Source: Thioalkalivibrio sulfidiphilus HL-EbGr7 (GTDB lineage Bacteria > Pseudomonadota > Gammaproteobacteria > Ectothiorhodospirales > Ectothiorhodospiraceae). From it: a stretch of 64,000 nt of DNA. Below the pieces are notes generated by a model that saw nothing but the letters and a program-made list of their open reading frames with translations, was not told where the DNA came from and searched no databases. Positions 53,897 to 61,880 of the stretch are shown one piece after another; within the stretch, counting starts at the first letter, position 1, and every line of letters begins with the position of its first letter. The stretch spans positions 2,418,001-2,482,000 of the forward strand of contig NC_011901.1 of assembly GCF_000021985.1 (NCBI RefSeq), read 5' to 3'. The position numbers and the translations under genes are program-made.

Positions 53897-53929
53897 GGTA
53901 GGTAAACCTTTCAATCAACTTCTTTCCTC

Positions 53930-54095
53930 CGTGGCTCTGTGGCCCCGTGAGAGGATATCTGTTGTTGCTTGATCACCCTCGCGTCCCCGCGCCTCTGCGA
54001 GAGAACAAGCTTTAGGCTTTGCGGCGGGCACGGCCCGCCCTATGGCGACTTCTCCGCGTCTCTGCGCCTCCGCGAGAGTAAAAGCCTTTAGAATT
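53930..54095. repeat. octamer-class repeat blocks downstream of prsR
   Basis: Several CGCGGAGAC-like arms on the minus strand (CTCTGCGCCTCCGCGAGAG type), with conserved outer flank AAGCCTTTAG. Similar to 46021-46205 and 52170-52362. Confidence 0.65.
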
Positions 54096-54135
54096 TCTGG
54101 GCTTAACCCGTTCGCCAGAACACCCACCACACGCC

Positions 54136-55497
54136 CTACCGATTCAGATCATGCTTCTTCAACAGGTCATACAGCGTCGGTCGGCTCACCCCCAACAGCT
54201 CGGCGGCCCGGGAGATATTGCCGTCCACGATCTGCAGCGTGCGGCGCAGAGCGCGAGCCTCGGCCTCGTCGCGCACCTGGCGCAGGTTGAGCATCAACGG
54301 ATCCTCACCCTCGGGCGAAAGCTCCAGGTCCTCGACATTGATCTGATTACCCTCCGCCATGATCACCGCCCGCTTCACGCGGTTCTCCAGTTCGCGCACG
54401 TTGCCGGGCCAGGTATGGCGCTCCATGGCCTTGAGCGCCTCGGGCGTGAAACCCTTCAAAGGCCGCCCCTGCTCTCTTGCGTAGCGCTCCAGCAGGGCAC
54501 GGGCCAGGAGATGGGTGTCCCCACTCCGGTCCCGGATGGGTGGAATACTGATGGTCATCTCACTGATGCGGTAATACAGATCTTCCCTGAAACGCCCCTC
54601 CTGGATCAGCGCCGAGAGATCCTGGTGGGTCGCGCAGACCACGCGCACATCCACGGGAATCTCCTCCCGGCCACCCACCCGCTCAACCACCCGCTCCTGG
54701 AGAAATCTCAGCAGCTTGGCCTGCAAGGGCAGCGGCAGATCGCCCACCTCGTCCAGGAACAGGGTGCCGCCATCGGCGTATTCAATCTTGCCCCGGGTCT
54801 GCTTGACCGCGCCGGTGAAGGCCCCCTTCTCGTAGCCGAACAACTCGGACTCCAGCAGATTGTCCGGGATCGCCGCACAATTGATGGCCACGAAGCGGAA
54901 ATCGCTCCGGGGACTCAGGGCATGAATCGCACGGGCGATCACTTCCTTGCCGGTGCCGCTTTCGCCGAGCAACAGCGTCGTCACATCTGTCGGTGCCACC
55001 TTTTCGGTAACCCGACACACCCTGAGCATCTCCGGGCTTGCCGCAATCAGCCCCGGCAGAGGCGACACCCCCTGGTTCTCCCGAAGCCTGCGATTCTCGC
55101 GCTCCAACTCGTACAGGCGCTGGGCGCGCTTGACGATCAGGTTCAGAAGATCCGCATCGACCGGCTTCTGATAGAAATCATAGGCCCCCAGACCCACGGC
55201 CTTGACCGCGTTCTCCCGATCACTGTTGCCGGTGACCACGATGACCTTGGTATCTGGAGCAAGCGTCAGAATCTGCTCCAGCGTGGCGATCCCTTCACTG
55301 GCGCCTCCGGGGTCGGGCGGCAGCCCCAGATCAAGGGTCACCACAGACGGCTCCGATCGACGCAGTTGGGCAATGGCCTCGTCGCGCGTGGTCGCCGTCG
55401 CCACCTCGAAATCCTCGAAACACCAGCGAAGCTGCCCCAGCAACCCTGGATCATCTTCAACAACCAGCAAAGTCGGACGCGTGTCAGCCTCGGCCAT
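54136..55497 (-). CDS. prsR: PrsR, sigma-54-dependent response regulator of PEP-CTERM systems
   Basis: 453 aa. Receiver domain at residues 9-125 with acidic pocket E14-D16, phosphoacceptor D56 (VVTLDLGLPPD), T89 and K111. AAA+ domain: Walker A GESGTGKE near 178-185, the sigma-54-contacting GAFTGA at 225-230 and Walker B TLFLDEVGDL near 248. C-terminal Fis-type helix-turn-helix (ISRAAELLGVSRPTLYDLLK). The extended receiver (LGLPPDPGGASEGIATLEQI) and overall match point to the PEP-CTERM-associated family. The usual partner kinase gene prsK is not adjacent. Confidence 0.9.
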   Translation of the reverse strand: MAEADTRPTLLVVEDDPGLLGQLRWCFEDFEVATATTRDEAIAQLRRSEPSVVTLDLGLPPDPGGASEGIATLEQILTLAPDTKVIVVTGNSDRENAVKAVGLGAYDFYQKPVDADLLNLIVKRAQRLYELERENRRLRENQGVSPLPGLIAASPEMLRVCRVTEKVAPTDVTTLLLGESGTGKEVIARAIHALSPRSDFRFVAINCAAIPDNLLESELFGYEKGAFTGAVKQTRGKIEYADGGTLFLDEVGDLPLPLQAKLLRFLQERVVERVGGREEIPVDVRVVCATHQDLSALIQEGRFREDLYYRISEMTISIPPIRDRSGDTHLLARALLERYAREQGRPLKGFTPEALKAMERHTWPGNVRELENRVKRAVIMAEGNQINVEDLELSPEGEDPLMLNLRQVRDEAEARALRRTLQIVDGNISRAAELLGVSRPTLYDLLKKHDLNR

Positions 55498-56025
55498 TAA
55501 ACCCTCCCGCCGTCAAACCGGCACAAATCCACCAGGCACCTCGGTTGTAATGAATGCCTCATCCCTCAATCCTTGTGTCCATCAAGCTAACCCTGGCCAT
55601 GTGTTCACGGGCATCGCCACAAACCGGATAGTTCATCCAGAAACGCCATGGTGAAATATCCGGGTCAATGCCGAGAAACAGCCGCATTATAAAGACCCGG
55701 TCACGATCCACCGGACGCCCTCAAACAGCAAAACCCATACCCACGCACCGCATCAAGACCAGGCCGCTGCCGATACCCCGCGGTGCTGCAGCGCTGTCAT
55801 CCCGCAGGACTCAGCGCAAAACAGAGGGTACCAGTGATTCGGCAAGCCCGGCTATCACACAGGGCGGCCATGGGCCGCCCCATGCAGACCGCCTCAGATC
55901 AAACCTTCGCACCAGCCTGGAACCGGGGTAGACCCGACACCCGCCAGATGTCAGGATCAAAGCCCTGCCCAGGCAAGCCTGGCACAATCCTGCCCCGACA
56001 CCGGACCCAGAATCATGAGCCCCCA
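55498..56025. other. gene-free region between prsR and the beta-helix lipoprotein
   Basis: 528 bp between divergent genes, so both promoters should lie here. I see a palindrome CCAGGCAAGCCTGG at 55969-55982 just upstream of the lipoprotein, but no clear -35/-10 or correctly spaced -24/-12 element. No credible reading frame. Confidence 0.5.
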
Positions 56026-57447
56026 ATGAGGCCCCACCCGACACTGATCCCCGCCCTGCTCCTCCTGCCCCTGGCCATTCTGATGCTGCAGGGGTGCGAA
56101 CGGGAATCCTTCGAGGCGCGCAGAAGCGCCGACGCCGTTTATGCGGAGCCCATGGCGCCCAGGCGCGCAACCGAAACCATCCCCGGACTCCCGGAGGCCT
56201 TTGATCGGGATGCGCAGTACACGAGAGACCTCTACGTGGCCACGAGCGGTGACGATACCAGCGGCGATGGCAGCCCCGACGCCCCCTTCGCCACGCTCAG
56301 TCGGGCCGCCAGAGACGCGACGCCTGGCACCCGCATCCACCTTGGCGAAGGCGTGTACCCACCCCTGGGCACACTCCCGGAACTCCAGGGTCTGGCGTCA
56401 GCCCCCATCGCCATCCTCGGCCAGGGCAATGCCATCATCGACGGCAGTCAGACCGAAGAGGTGATCGCCGGGCTTCACCTGAGCAATCCACGCTACGTGG
56501 TCATTGAAGGCCTGCACATTCGCAACACCTACCCCCACGGCATCAGCATCGACGATGGTGGTGACTATGCGTCACCCGCTGGCCCCATCATCCTCAGACA
56601 CCTGAAGATCCAGGATGTCGGCCGCGGCCAGAACAACGACTGCCTCAAGTTAAGCGGTGTGGACCACTTCCAGATCCTGGGAAGCGAATTCGCGAATTGC
56701 GATCAAGGCGAGGCCATCGACATGGTCGGCAGCCATCACGGGCTCATTTCCGGCAACACCTTCCGGCAGACCCCCGGCACCGCCGTCCAGACCAAGGGCG
56801 GCAGCAGCGACATCCTTATCCACGGCAATCGCTTCATCGGCGTCACGGCACGTTCCGTCAACCTGGGCGGACACACCGGTACCCCGTACTTCCGCCCGCT
56901 GGACGCCCCCTTCGAGGCCGCACGCATCCGGGTCCTGAGCAACATCTTCTATCGCTCGGGCGATACCGCGATCGCCTTCACAGGCTGCATCGAGTGTCTG
57001 GCCGCCCACAACACCCTCATCGATCCCCAGGGGTACATCGTGCGCCTGCTGGAGGAACACCCGGAGCTGGCCATCGGGCGCGACGGGCAGTTCATCAACA
57101 ACCTGATCGTGTTCAAGGCCTCGGAAACCCGGGGCTATGTGAGCCCCGGCCGCAACTCACACCCGGAAACCTTCACCCTGGGATGGAACCTCTGGTATGC
57201 CCGGGACCGCCAACGCTACAGGGGTCCGCACCATGATCGTCGCCTGGCCATGGAAGAAGGCACGATCAAAGGCCTGGACCCGAAGTTCCTGAACCCTGCC
57301 GCAGGGGATTACCGCCTGGCGGCCGACAGCCCCGCGATTGGTCTCGGGAAAGAGCGTCATGGTGATGCGTTACCAGATTATGATGGTCATTTTTTTGCAC
57401 CTTCACCTGCGATAGGCGCCTACAGTCACACAAGGGTTTCTACGTAA
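56026..57447 (+). CDS. parallel beta-helix lipoprotein, possible polysaccharide lyase-like
   Basis: 473 aa. Lipobox LMLQGC with Cys near residue 21 predicts a membrane-anchored lipoprotein. After DLYVATSGDDTSGDGSPDAP, a right-handed beta-helix: repeated rungs with His/Asn/Gly turns (ILRHLKIQDVGRGQNNDCLK, GLISGNTFRQTPGTAVQTKG, RVLSNIFYRSGDTAIAFTGC), closing with DYRLAADSPAIGLG. Folds of this kind occur in polysaccharide lyases and hydrolases; catalytic residues are not assignable here. I start at the ATG at 56026. Confidence 0.82.
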   Translation: MRPHPTLIPALLLLPLAILMLQGCERESFEARRSADAVYAEPMAPRRATETIPGLPEAFDRDAQYTRDLYVATSGDDTSGDGSPDAPFATLSRAARDATPGTRIHLGEGVYPPLGTLPELQGLASAPIAILGQGNAIIDGSQTEEVIAGLHLSNPRYVVIEGLHIRNTYPHGISIDDGGDYASPAGPIILRHLKIQDVGRGQNNDCLKLSGVDHFQILGSEFANCDQGEAIDMVGSHHGLISGNTFRQTPGTAVQTKGGSSDILIHGNRFIGVTARSVNLGGHTGTPYFRPLDAPFEAARIRVLSNIFYRSGDTAIAFTGCIECLAAHNTLIDPQGYIVRLLEEHPELAIGRDGQFINNLIVFKASETRGYVSPGRNSHPETFTLGWNLWYARDRQRYRGPHHDRRLAMEEGTIKGLDPKFLNPAAGDYRLAADSPAIGLGKERHGDALPDYDGHFFAPSPAIGAYSHTRVST

Positions 57448-57494
57448 CCGCGAACATGGTAAAAACTGCTGATAACTCGCAAGGAAATTTGCCC

Positions 57495-58307
57495 ATGGAC
57501 ACCGAAGCAAGCACTCAGCCCTCAACCCTATCGCGCTCTCGCAGTTCAATCCGGGAGGCGCTGCTGAACACCCAGTGGGGCTTCGACGCTTACATGCGCT
57601 TGCGTTGGGGCGGCACGCGGCGAGATTGGCCCTCCACTGGCCGGATCAACCGGGCGCTCATGAGCCAGGAGGAAGTCTCGCAGAGCGTGGCCGAAGCCAA
57701 TTCCCTCAAATTACCGCCTTGTGAAGACGCACCCAAAACCTGGGACACGCTGGCGGCACTTAGAGCGGTCCTGGAGGCCACAACCACCGATGCGGTCGTA
57801 CTTGATGCTGGTGCGGAAACCTACTCACGATTCCTGCCGTGGCTCTACCTCTACGGGTACCGCAATCTTCATGGCATCAACCTGGTATTTGACAAGCCGT
57901 TTCGCCAAGGCAGTATCCAGTTCGAAAATGGCGATATCACCCGAACCCGTTTCCCTGACGGACACTTCGATGCCATCGCCTGTTTAAGCGTGGTAGAACA
58001 CGGTGTCGACCTGGAGGCCTACTTCCGCGAAATGTCCCGCATCCTCAAGCCTGGCGGAGTACTGATCACATCCACCGATTACTTCGAAACTCCGACCGAC
58101 ACTCAAGGCCTCACGGCCTATGGCGCGCCGATTCATGTTTTTGATCGTGATGAAATTCTACAGGGGGTAGAAATCGCGAAAGGTTACGGCCTTGGGCTGA
58201 CGAGCGATCTGGATCTGCGATGCCAGGACAAAGTGGTACGCTGGCACCCATACGAACACCAGTACACATTTATTTCGATAGGAATGAAGAAGACCGGCAG
58301 CGCCTGA
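57495..58307 (+). CDS. class I SAM-dependent methyltransferase
   Basis: 270 aa. SAM-binding region VVLDAGAETYSRFLPWLYLY near residue 108, then FDAIACLSVVEHGVDLEAYF and LKPGGVLITSTDYFETP (motifs II/III). The classical GxGxG is modified (DAGAETYS). I choose the ATG at 57495 because AAGGAAA lies 9 nt upstream; an ATG at 57456 lacks such a site. Likely modifies a glycan or lipid in the adjacent surface-polysaccharide genes; the substrate is unknown. Confidence 0.75.
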   Translation: MDTEASTQPSTLSRSRSSIREALLNTQWGFDAYMRLRWGGTRRDWPSTGRINRALMSQEEVSQSVAEANSLKLPPCEDAPKTWDTLAALRAVLEATTTDAVVLDAGAETYSRFLPWLYLYGYRNLHGINLVFDKPFRQGSIQFENGDITRTRFPDGHFDAIACLSVVEHGVDLEAYFREMSRILKPGGVLITSTDYFETPTDTQGLTAYGAPIHVFDRDEILQGVEIAKGYGLGLTSDLDLRCQDKVVRWHPYEHQYTFISIGMKKTGSA

Positions 58308-58482
58308 CATTGCGGCCTGGGCGATGAATAACCCTGTTCAGCCTTAATCATCGCCTAACAGTCATATCACCGTAAACGAATCCCAGGAGGAAGCAGAGCC
58401 TGCCCTTCAACGAACAGTTCTCGCTAGCTTCGCTCAAAATACCCGGGAACGGAACTCGGACACTGGTGGACACCCGATACCC

Positions 58483-59745
58483 ATGGCAGTCAACAGACGC
58501 CTAGCACACAAATTCAGACAGGCCACCAAGCTACCCGCACTACTGCTCATATTCGTTGCTTGGATCCCCCTGACCCTGGCCTCACTTCTGCTGTTGCTGG
58601 TACCCCGCAAAAAAAATAATCAGGGTGACACCAACGATCTCACCGTATTGGCGCCGTTCGAACCAGGCAATCGCAGTGGTGGCGCGCAGGCACTGGCCGG
58701 ACTGCAGGATCTATTGAAGCAGCGTTTCAACCCGACATTGCTAGATCTCCTGAAGCTTGACCGCGAATCTGGACTACGCTCGCAGGTTTCCGCATTCCTG
58801 ACCTATCCCATACCGGTCCCTGACCAGTGCAGACCATTACTGCTCAAGCCAGCGATCGCAGCGACCTCTCTGCACGATTGCGAACGTCTGCTGATCGAAT
58901 TCATAGGCCCCGGCCTGTTCCTTTCACTCCAGCCACGCCCGAGTTATCCCGTGATACTCAGAGATCATGAGGTACTGATTCGCAAGCTGGTGATGGATTT
59001 CAACGAATCCCATGGCCTGGAGTCGATTCGGCTGGCACTGAGTATCGCTACCTGTTACCTCATCGGTCTTACCATTTATTCTCGCGCAGACCGCATCATC
59101 GCATTGACCCCGGAAGATGAAGCATATCTGCATGCCTGCTATCCTCACCTCCGGTCTCGGACGAAATCCATTCCTGTGCACTTTCAGTGCGATGGCATTC
59201 CAGAGACCACCGCACTTGTATCGCCCAGGGAACTGTTGTTTGTAGGGAATTTTTTCCACCAACCCAATGTTGATGCACTGAAATGGTTCTGCGAGGAAGT
59301 GGCCCCTCGGCTTGAACCTGGTTTCACCCTACACCTCTGCGGGCTGGACGCGCCCCTCGATCATATCGAACTGGGCAGCCGCAACCTCACAATTATCCGC
59401 CACGGGTTCGTCGATGACCTGGAATCCGGATTCGCCCATGTCGGCATCGCCATTTCGCCGATCGTCTCAGGCGGCGGCGTGCGCATCAAGAATCTCCACC
59501 TCGCCTGCCTCGGCAAGGCCATCGTGAGCACATCACTGGGCAATCAGGGCATCGGATTTGTTGATGGGAAGGATGCGATGATCGCCGACGATGCTATCGG
59601 GATGGCTCAGCGGCTCAACAGGCTGGCAGCGGAACCTCAGGAGATCAGCAGAATGGGACAGGCGGCACGCGCCTTCGTAAAAACAGCCTTTGACGCTGAC
59701 GCCATCCGGGAGCAACTTGAGCGCGTGATTAGGATCAGAGATTAA
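58483..59745 (+). CDS. family 4-like glycosyltransferase
   Basis: 420 aa. N-terminal hydrophobic helix at about residues 17-42, then a two-domain GT-B layout: LLFVGNFFHQPNVDALKWFC opens the C-terminal domain, and SPIVSGGGVRIKNLHLACLG is the nucleotide-sugar binding segment that in GT4 enzymes ends in E-x7-E (here partly degenerate). Ends with a coiled C-terminal helix. No ribosome site is evident before the ATG at 58483, so the true start could be upstream. Confidence 0.78.
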   Translation: MAVNRRLAHKFRQATKLPALLLIFVAWIPLTLASLLLLLVPRKKNNQGDTNDLTVLAPFEPGNRSGGAQALAGLQDLLKQRFNPTLLDLLKLDRESGLRSQVSAFLTYPIPVPDQCRPLLLKPAIAATSLHDCERLLIEFIGPGLFLSLQPRPSYPVILRDHEVLIRKLVMDFNESHGLESIRLALSIATCYLIGLTIYSRADRIIALTPEDEAYLHACYPHLRSRTKSIPVHFQCDGIPETTALVSPRELLFVGNFFHQPNVDALKWFCEEVAPRLEPGFTLHLCGLDAPLDHIELGSRNLTIIRHGFVDDLESGFAHVGIAISPIVSGGGVRIKNLHLACLGKAIVSTSLGNQGIGFVDGKDAMIADDAIGMAQRLNRLAAEPQEISRMGQAARAFVKTAFDADAIREQLERVIRIRD

Positions 59746-59913
59746 GCCCTGATTATCCGCATACGATCTGACAGTTGCCATGAATTGAGAAGATCGCTGT
59801 CGGAGCAAGATCAAGCACAACAATATCCTGTCAAAAATACCGACACCCCATCGCGCCGCACCATTAGATCACCATAAATCCCTGGCCCGCTCAATCTGAC
59901 AATCGCACCAAAC

Positions 59914-59942
59914 GAATCGGGCCGGCATAGCCGGCCCGATTC
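59914..59942. terminator. strong hairpin downstream of the lectin-like PEP-CTERM gene
   Basis: A perfect 13-bp stem GAATCGGGCCGGC/GCCGGCCCGATTC with a 3-nt loop. Lies between two convergent genes (GT4 on plus, PEP-CTERM on minus) and could end both. T runs are weak on either side. Confidence 0.75.
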
Positions 59943-59980
59943 AGGGGTAACACATGCGCAAACTGTCGTGAGGAGACACC

Positions 59981-60613
59981 TCAGCCTTGATTCCAGACCC
60001 TACGCCTGAATGCGGCGAGCAGAACCAGACCAAGCCCCATAAGCATGATCGACGCGGGCTCAGGCACACCAACAGAGGCGCCAGATCGCTCCGCGATGTA
60101 GCCCGTAACACGGGCCACATTCCCCATGTCCTCATGTGCATCATCCCACATCCAGACCATAGCCTCATGCATGGACAGCCACCTCTGCTCCTCGGACAGG
60201 CCATCACTGTCAAAATTGGAATCCCAGTTCGTGTAGTCCCAAGCCTCACCGGTCACCCAGTTCCAACCCTCATAGGCGTTTGCCGCATCCGCGTCTTGCC
60301 AGGCGCCGAGCCAGTATTTCCCGAGACGTGAATATTTATCTCCCTCAGGGGAAAACAGGCTGTTCTCGATGAAGGACTGCTCCGCTGCAGAGGTGATCGT
60401 TGCCAGATGCCAACCACCATCGATTAGAGAAACGGCCTCGTTGGCCTCACTCCAGGTACCCTGGAAATACACTACCATGTACTGGTGCAATTCACCGCTC
60501 GGGTGCTCGTCCCAGATTTCAAAAGCATGGGCAGTCCCTGACATCGCGCCGATCAGAATCGACGCAAACAGCAGGTCTCTCAATACGGCAAGTGGCTTCA
60601 TTGTCCTCTCCAT
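59981..60613 (-). CDS. C-type-lectin-like PEP-CTERM protein
   Basis: 210 aa (or 206 from the ATG at 60601; both starts have ribosome sites). Signal peptide LLFASILIGAMSGTAHA. A lectin-like domain follows: GTWSEANEAVSLIDGGWHLA, SFIENSLF, YWLGAWQD, GWNWVTGEAWDYTNW and GDD/ED-rich Ca2+-type positions. The C terminus is a PEP-CTERM signal (VPEPASIMLMGLGLVLLAAF plus RRR). Probably exported, sorted by an exosortase and binds glycans in the matrix. Sigma-54-type promoter upstream. Confidence 0.9.
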   Translation of the reverse strand: MERTMKPLAVLRDLLFASILIGAMSGTAHAFEIWDEHPSGELHQYMVVYFQGTWSEANEAVSLIDGGWHLATITSAAEQSFIENSLFSPEGDKYSRLGKYWLGAWQDADAANAYEGWNWVTGEAWDYTNWDSNFDSDGLSEEQRWLSMHEAMVWMWDDAHEDMGNVARVTGYIAERSGASVGVPEPASIMLMGLGLVLLAAFRRRVWNQG

Positions 60614-60686
60614 GACTACTCCGTTTTGTGGATTTATCGCCCCGGAGACCCACCACAGAACCCAGGGACACTTCCGTATTCATAAA

Positions 60687-60702
60687 AGCAAATATCGCGC
60701 CA
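60687..60702 (-). promoter_or_regulatory. sigma-54-type -24/-12 promoter
   Basis: On the minus strand TGGCGCGATATTTGCT matches TGGCACG-N4-TTGCW with one mismatch and correct spacing. About 75-90 bp upstream of the lectin-like PEP-CTERM gene start. Together with the promoter at 10834 it supports a PrsR/RpoN regulon. Confidence 0.75.
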
Positions 60703-60972
60703 GAATCCATATCACATTGTATACATTGGCTTTTTCCACCAGACACAAACAGCGGGCAGTATTTGAATGTAAGTTTTTGCGACATACCTCACAAAATTCA
60801 GAGAACTGGCTCTCAGCAATGAGACACACGTATCGAACCAGAATCGCACCCATGCTCAGAGCAAATACCCGAGTCCAGCCACGCAGATAGCGTCAATAAT
60901 TCCGACGGACGACATCGATTCGGCGACGACAAGAATAACGGCACGAATATCCCGACGAAGCGCAACTAACGC

Positions 60973-60988
60973 TGTGATTTGAATCACG
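60973..60988. promoter_or_regulatory. CRP-like operator TGTGA-N6-TCACG
   Basis: TGTGATTTGAATCACG matches TGTGA-N6-TCACA at nine of ten positions. Centred at about 60980; a class II promoter from it would start transcription near 61022, just ahead of the riboswitch. It resembles the site at 10726. Confidence 0.5.
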
Positions 60989-61059
60989 GAGACCAATCGC
61001 CTGATCAGCGACTATTCCTACGTGAAAGCCACTAGCCAAGGCAATTGAGATCCAGGTTT

Positions 61060-61147
61060 CTCGACAAAGGCATACCCAGCCGAAAGGCGGGGACGCAAAG
61101 CTACCGGTCTACGGGACTTTCCCACGACAGCGGGGTTACCGAAATGA
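61060..61147 (+). ncRNA. cyclic-di-GMP-I (GEMM-I) riboswitch
   Basis: Diagnostic segments in order: AGGCATACC (ligand-side G), GCCGAAAGGC hairpin with GAAA tetraloop, GGGACGCAAAGC, a central CCGG...-containing stem, and AGCGGGGTTACCGA with the conserved cytosine of the ligand site. This matches the aptamer consensus of class I c-di-GMP riboswitches closely. It precedes the fibronectin-like lipoprotein gene. Whether c-di-GMP turns expression on or off cannot be read from the sequence. Confidence 0.93.
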
Positions 61148-61365
61148 AACAAATTGTTACAGAACAAACATGCGCGTCAGTCGGACAACGAGCGAATCGC
61201 TCCGGGCAAGAGCACATTCCGACCAATGACTCACGACCCGCTCGGCAGGACGCATCCCAAAATTTCACAAGCAACCCGGGAACAGCTCATCCAGGGCCTT
61301 TCAGCTCAGCCAAAGTGCATGAGCCCACCCTCTTTTGGACACAAAATACGTGTCAGCAGGTGAAA

Positions 61366-61803
61366 ATGAAGCATCGCAGCGTGTTGAGTATACTGGGGAC
61401 ATCAGCACTGGCCATCGCACTTCTCTCCGGATGCGACGCAGGAAACACAAGCAGCAGTAGCGGGAACAGTTCCACCGGAAGCCAGACAACATCCCAGTGG
61501 TACATGGCAGTACGCGCGGTCGACGAAGAGGGTCAACAAGGACCTCTTTCCAATGAGGCATCTGGCCAATTATCTCCTGGTCAGACAGTCACCCTGGCTT
61601 GGAACGCCCCTAATACTTCACTGGATGGCACATGCACCACCGTAGAAGGTTACATCGTGGAAATGGGGCGCAATTCAGGCAGCTATTCGCATGCCTCAGT
61701 CGTGAACACCGGTTACATTGGATTTTATTGTTCGGCAACCGGCTCTAACTATTGCGGAAGCACCTATTCATGCGAAGTGGCCGTAACCATCCCGAACAGC
61801 TGA
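61366..61803 (+). CDS. secreted lipoprotein with fibronectin-type III-like segments
   Basis: 145 aa. Signal peptide and lipobox LSILGTSALAIALLSGC (Cys24) followed by a Ser/Gly linker. The segment QWYMAVRAVDEEGQQGPLSN looks like the C-terminal strands of a fibronectin III domain; VTLAWNAPNTSLDGTC and VEGYIVEMGRNSGSY look like the N-terminal strands of another. Several cysteines near the end (YCSATGSNYCGSTYSC). I start at the ATG at 61366; an in-frame ATG at 61144 directly after the riboswitch would add a non-secretory leader. Confidence 0.75.
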   Translation: MKHRSVLSILGTSALAIALLSGCDAGNTSSSSGNSSTGSQTTSQWYMAVRAVDEEGQQGPLSNEASGQLSPGQTVTLAWNAPNTSLDGTCTTVEGYIVEMGRNSGSYSHASVVNTGYIGFYCSATGSNYCGSTYSCEVAVTIPNS

Positions 61804-61880
61804 ACAGGCTTATTAGGGAGCCCTTCAGACACTCTGCGCGCCGCAGCTGCATTCAGCAGATTTTAAGAGGTCACTTGGAC

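Larger units (their letters stand above)
53715..54135. other. repeat-only interval between DUF559 gene and prsR
   Basis: No gene. Holds the palindrome and copy B described separately, then two further octamer-class blocks: GTGGCTCTGTGGCCCCGTGA facing GCGTCCCCGCGCCTCTGCG (about 53930-54010), and TCTGCGCCTCCGCGAGAG (about 54060-54077) with the AAAGCCTTTAGA flank. Confidence 0.65.
60614..61365. other. divergent regulatory region of two matrix genes
   Basis: 752 bp with no gene. Holds a minus-strand sigma-54-type promoter (60687-60702), a CRP-like operator (60973-60988), a c-di-GMP-I riboswitch (61060-61147) and a 219-nt stretch between riboswitch and lipoprotein start, in which GCTCAT...ATGAGC (about 61288-61324) followed by CTCTTTT is a possible expression-platform hairpin. 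Confidence 0.7.

Noticed and set aside
53714-53914. 66-codon protein in copy B of the DUF559 5' repeat
   Set aside because: It is a duplicated 5' fragment running into a palindrome, with no nuclease core.
55980-55994. TGGCACAATCCTGCC as a sigma-54 promoter for the beta-helix lipoprotein
   Set aside because: The GG to GC distance is 9 nt, not the strict 10, and the -12 element is poor. Too weak to list.
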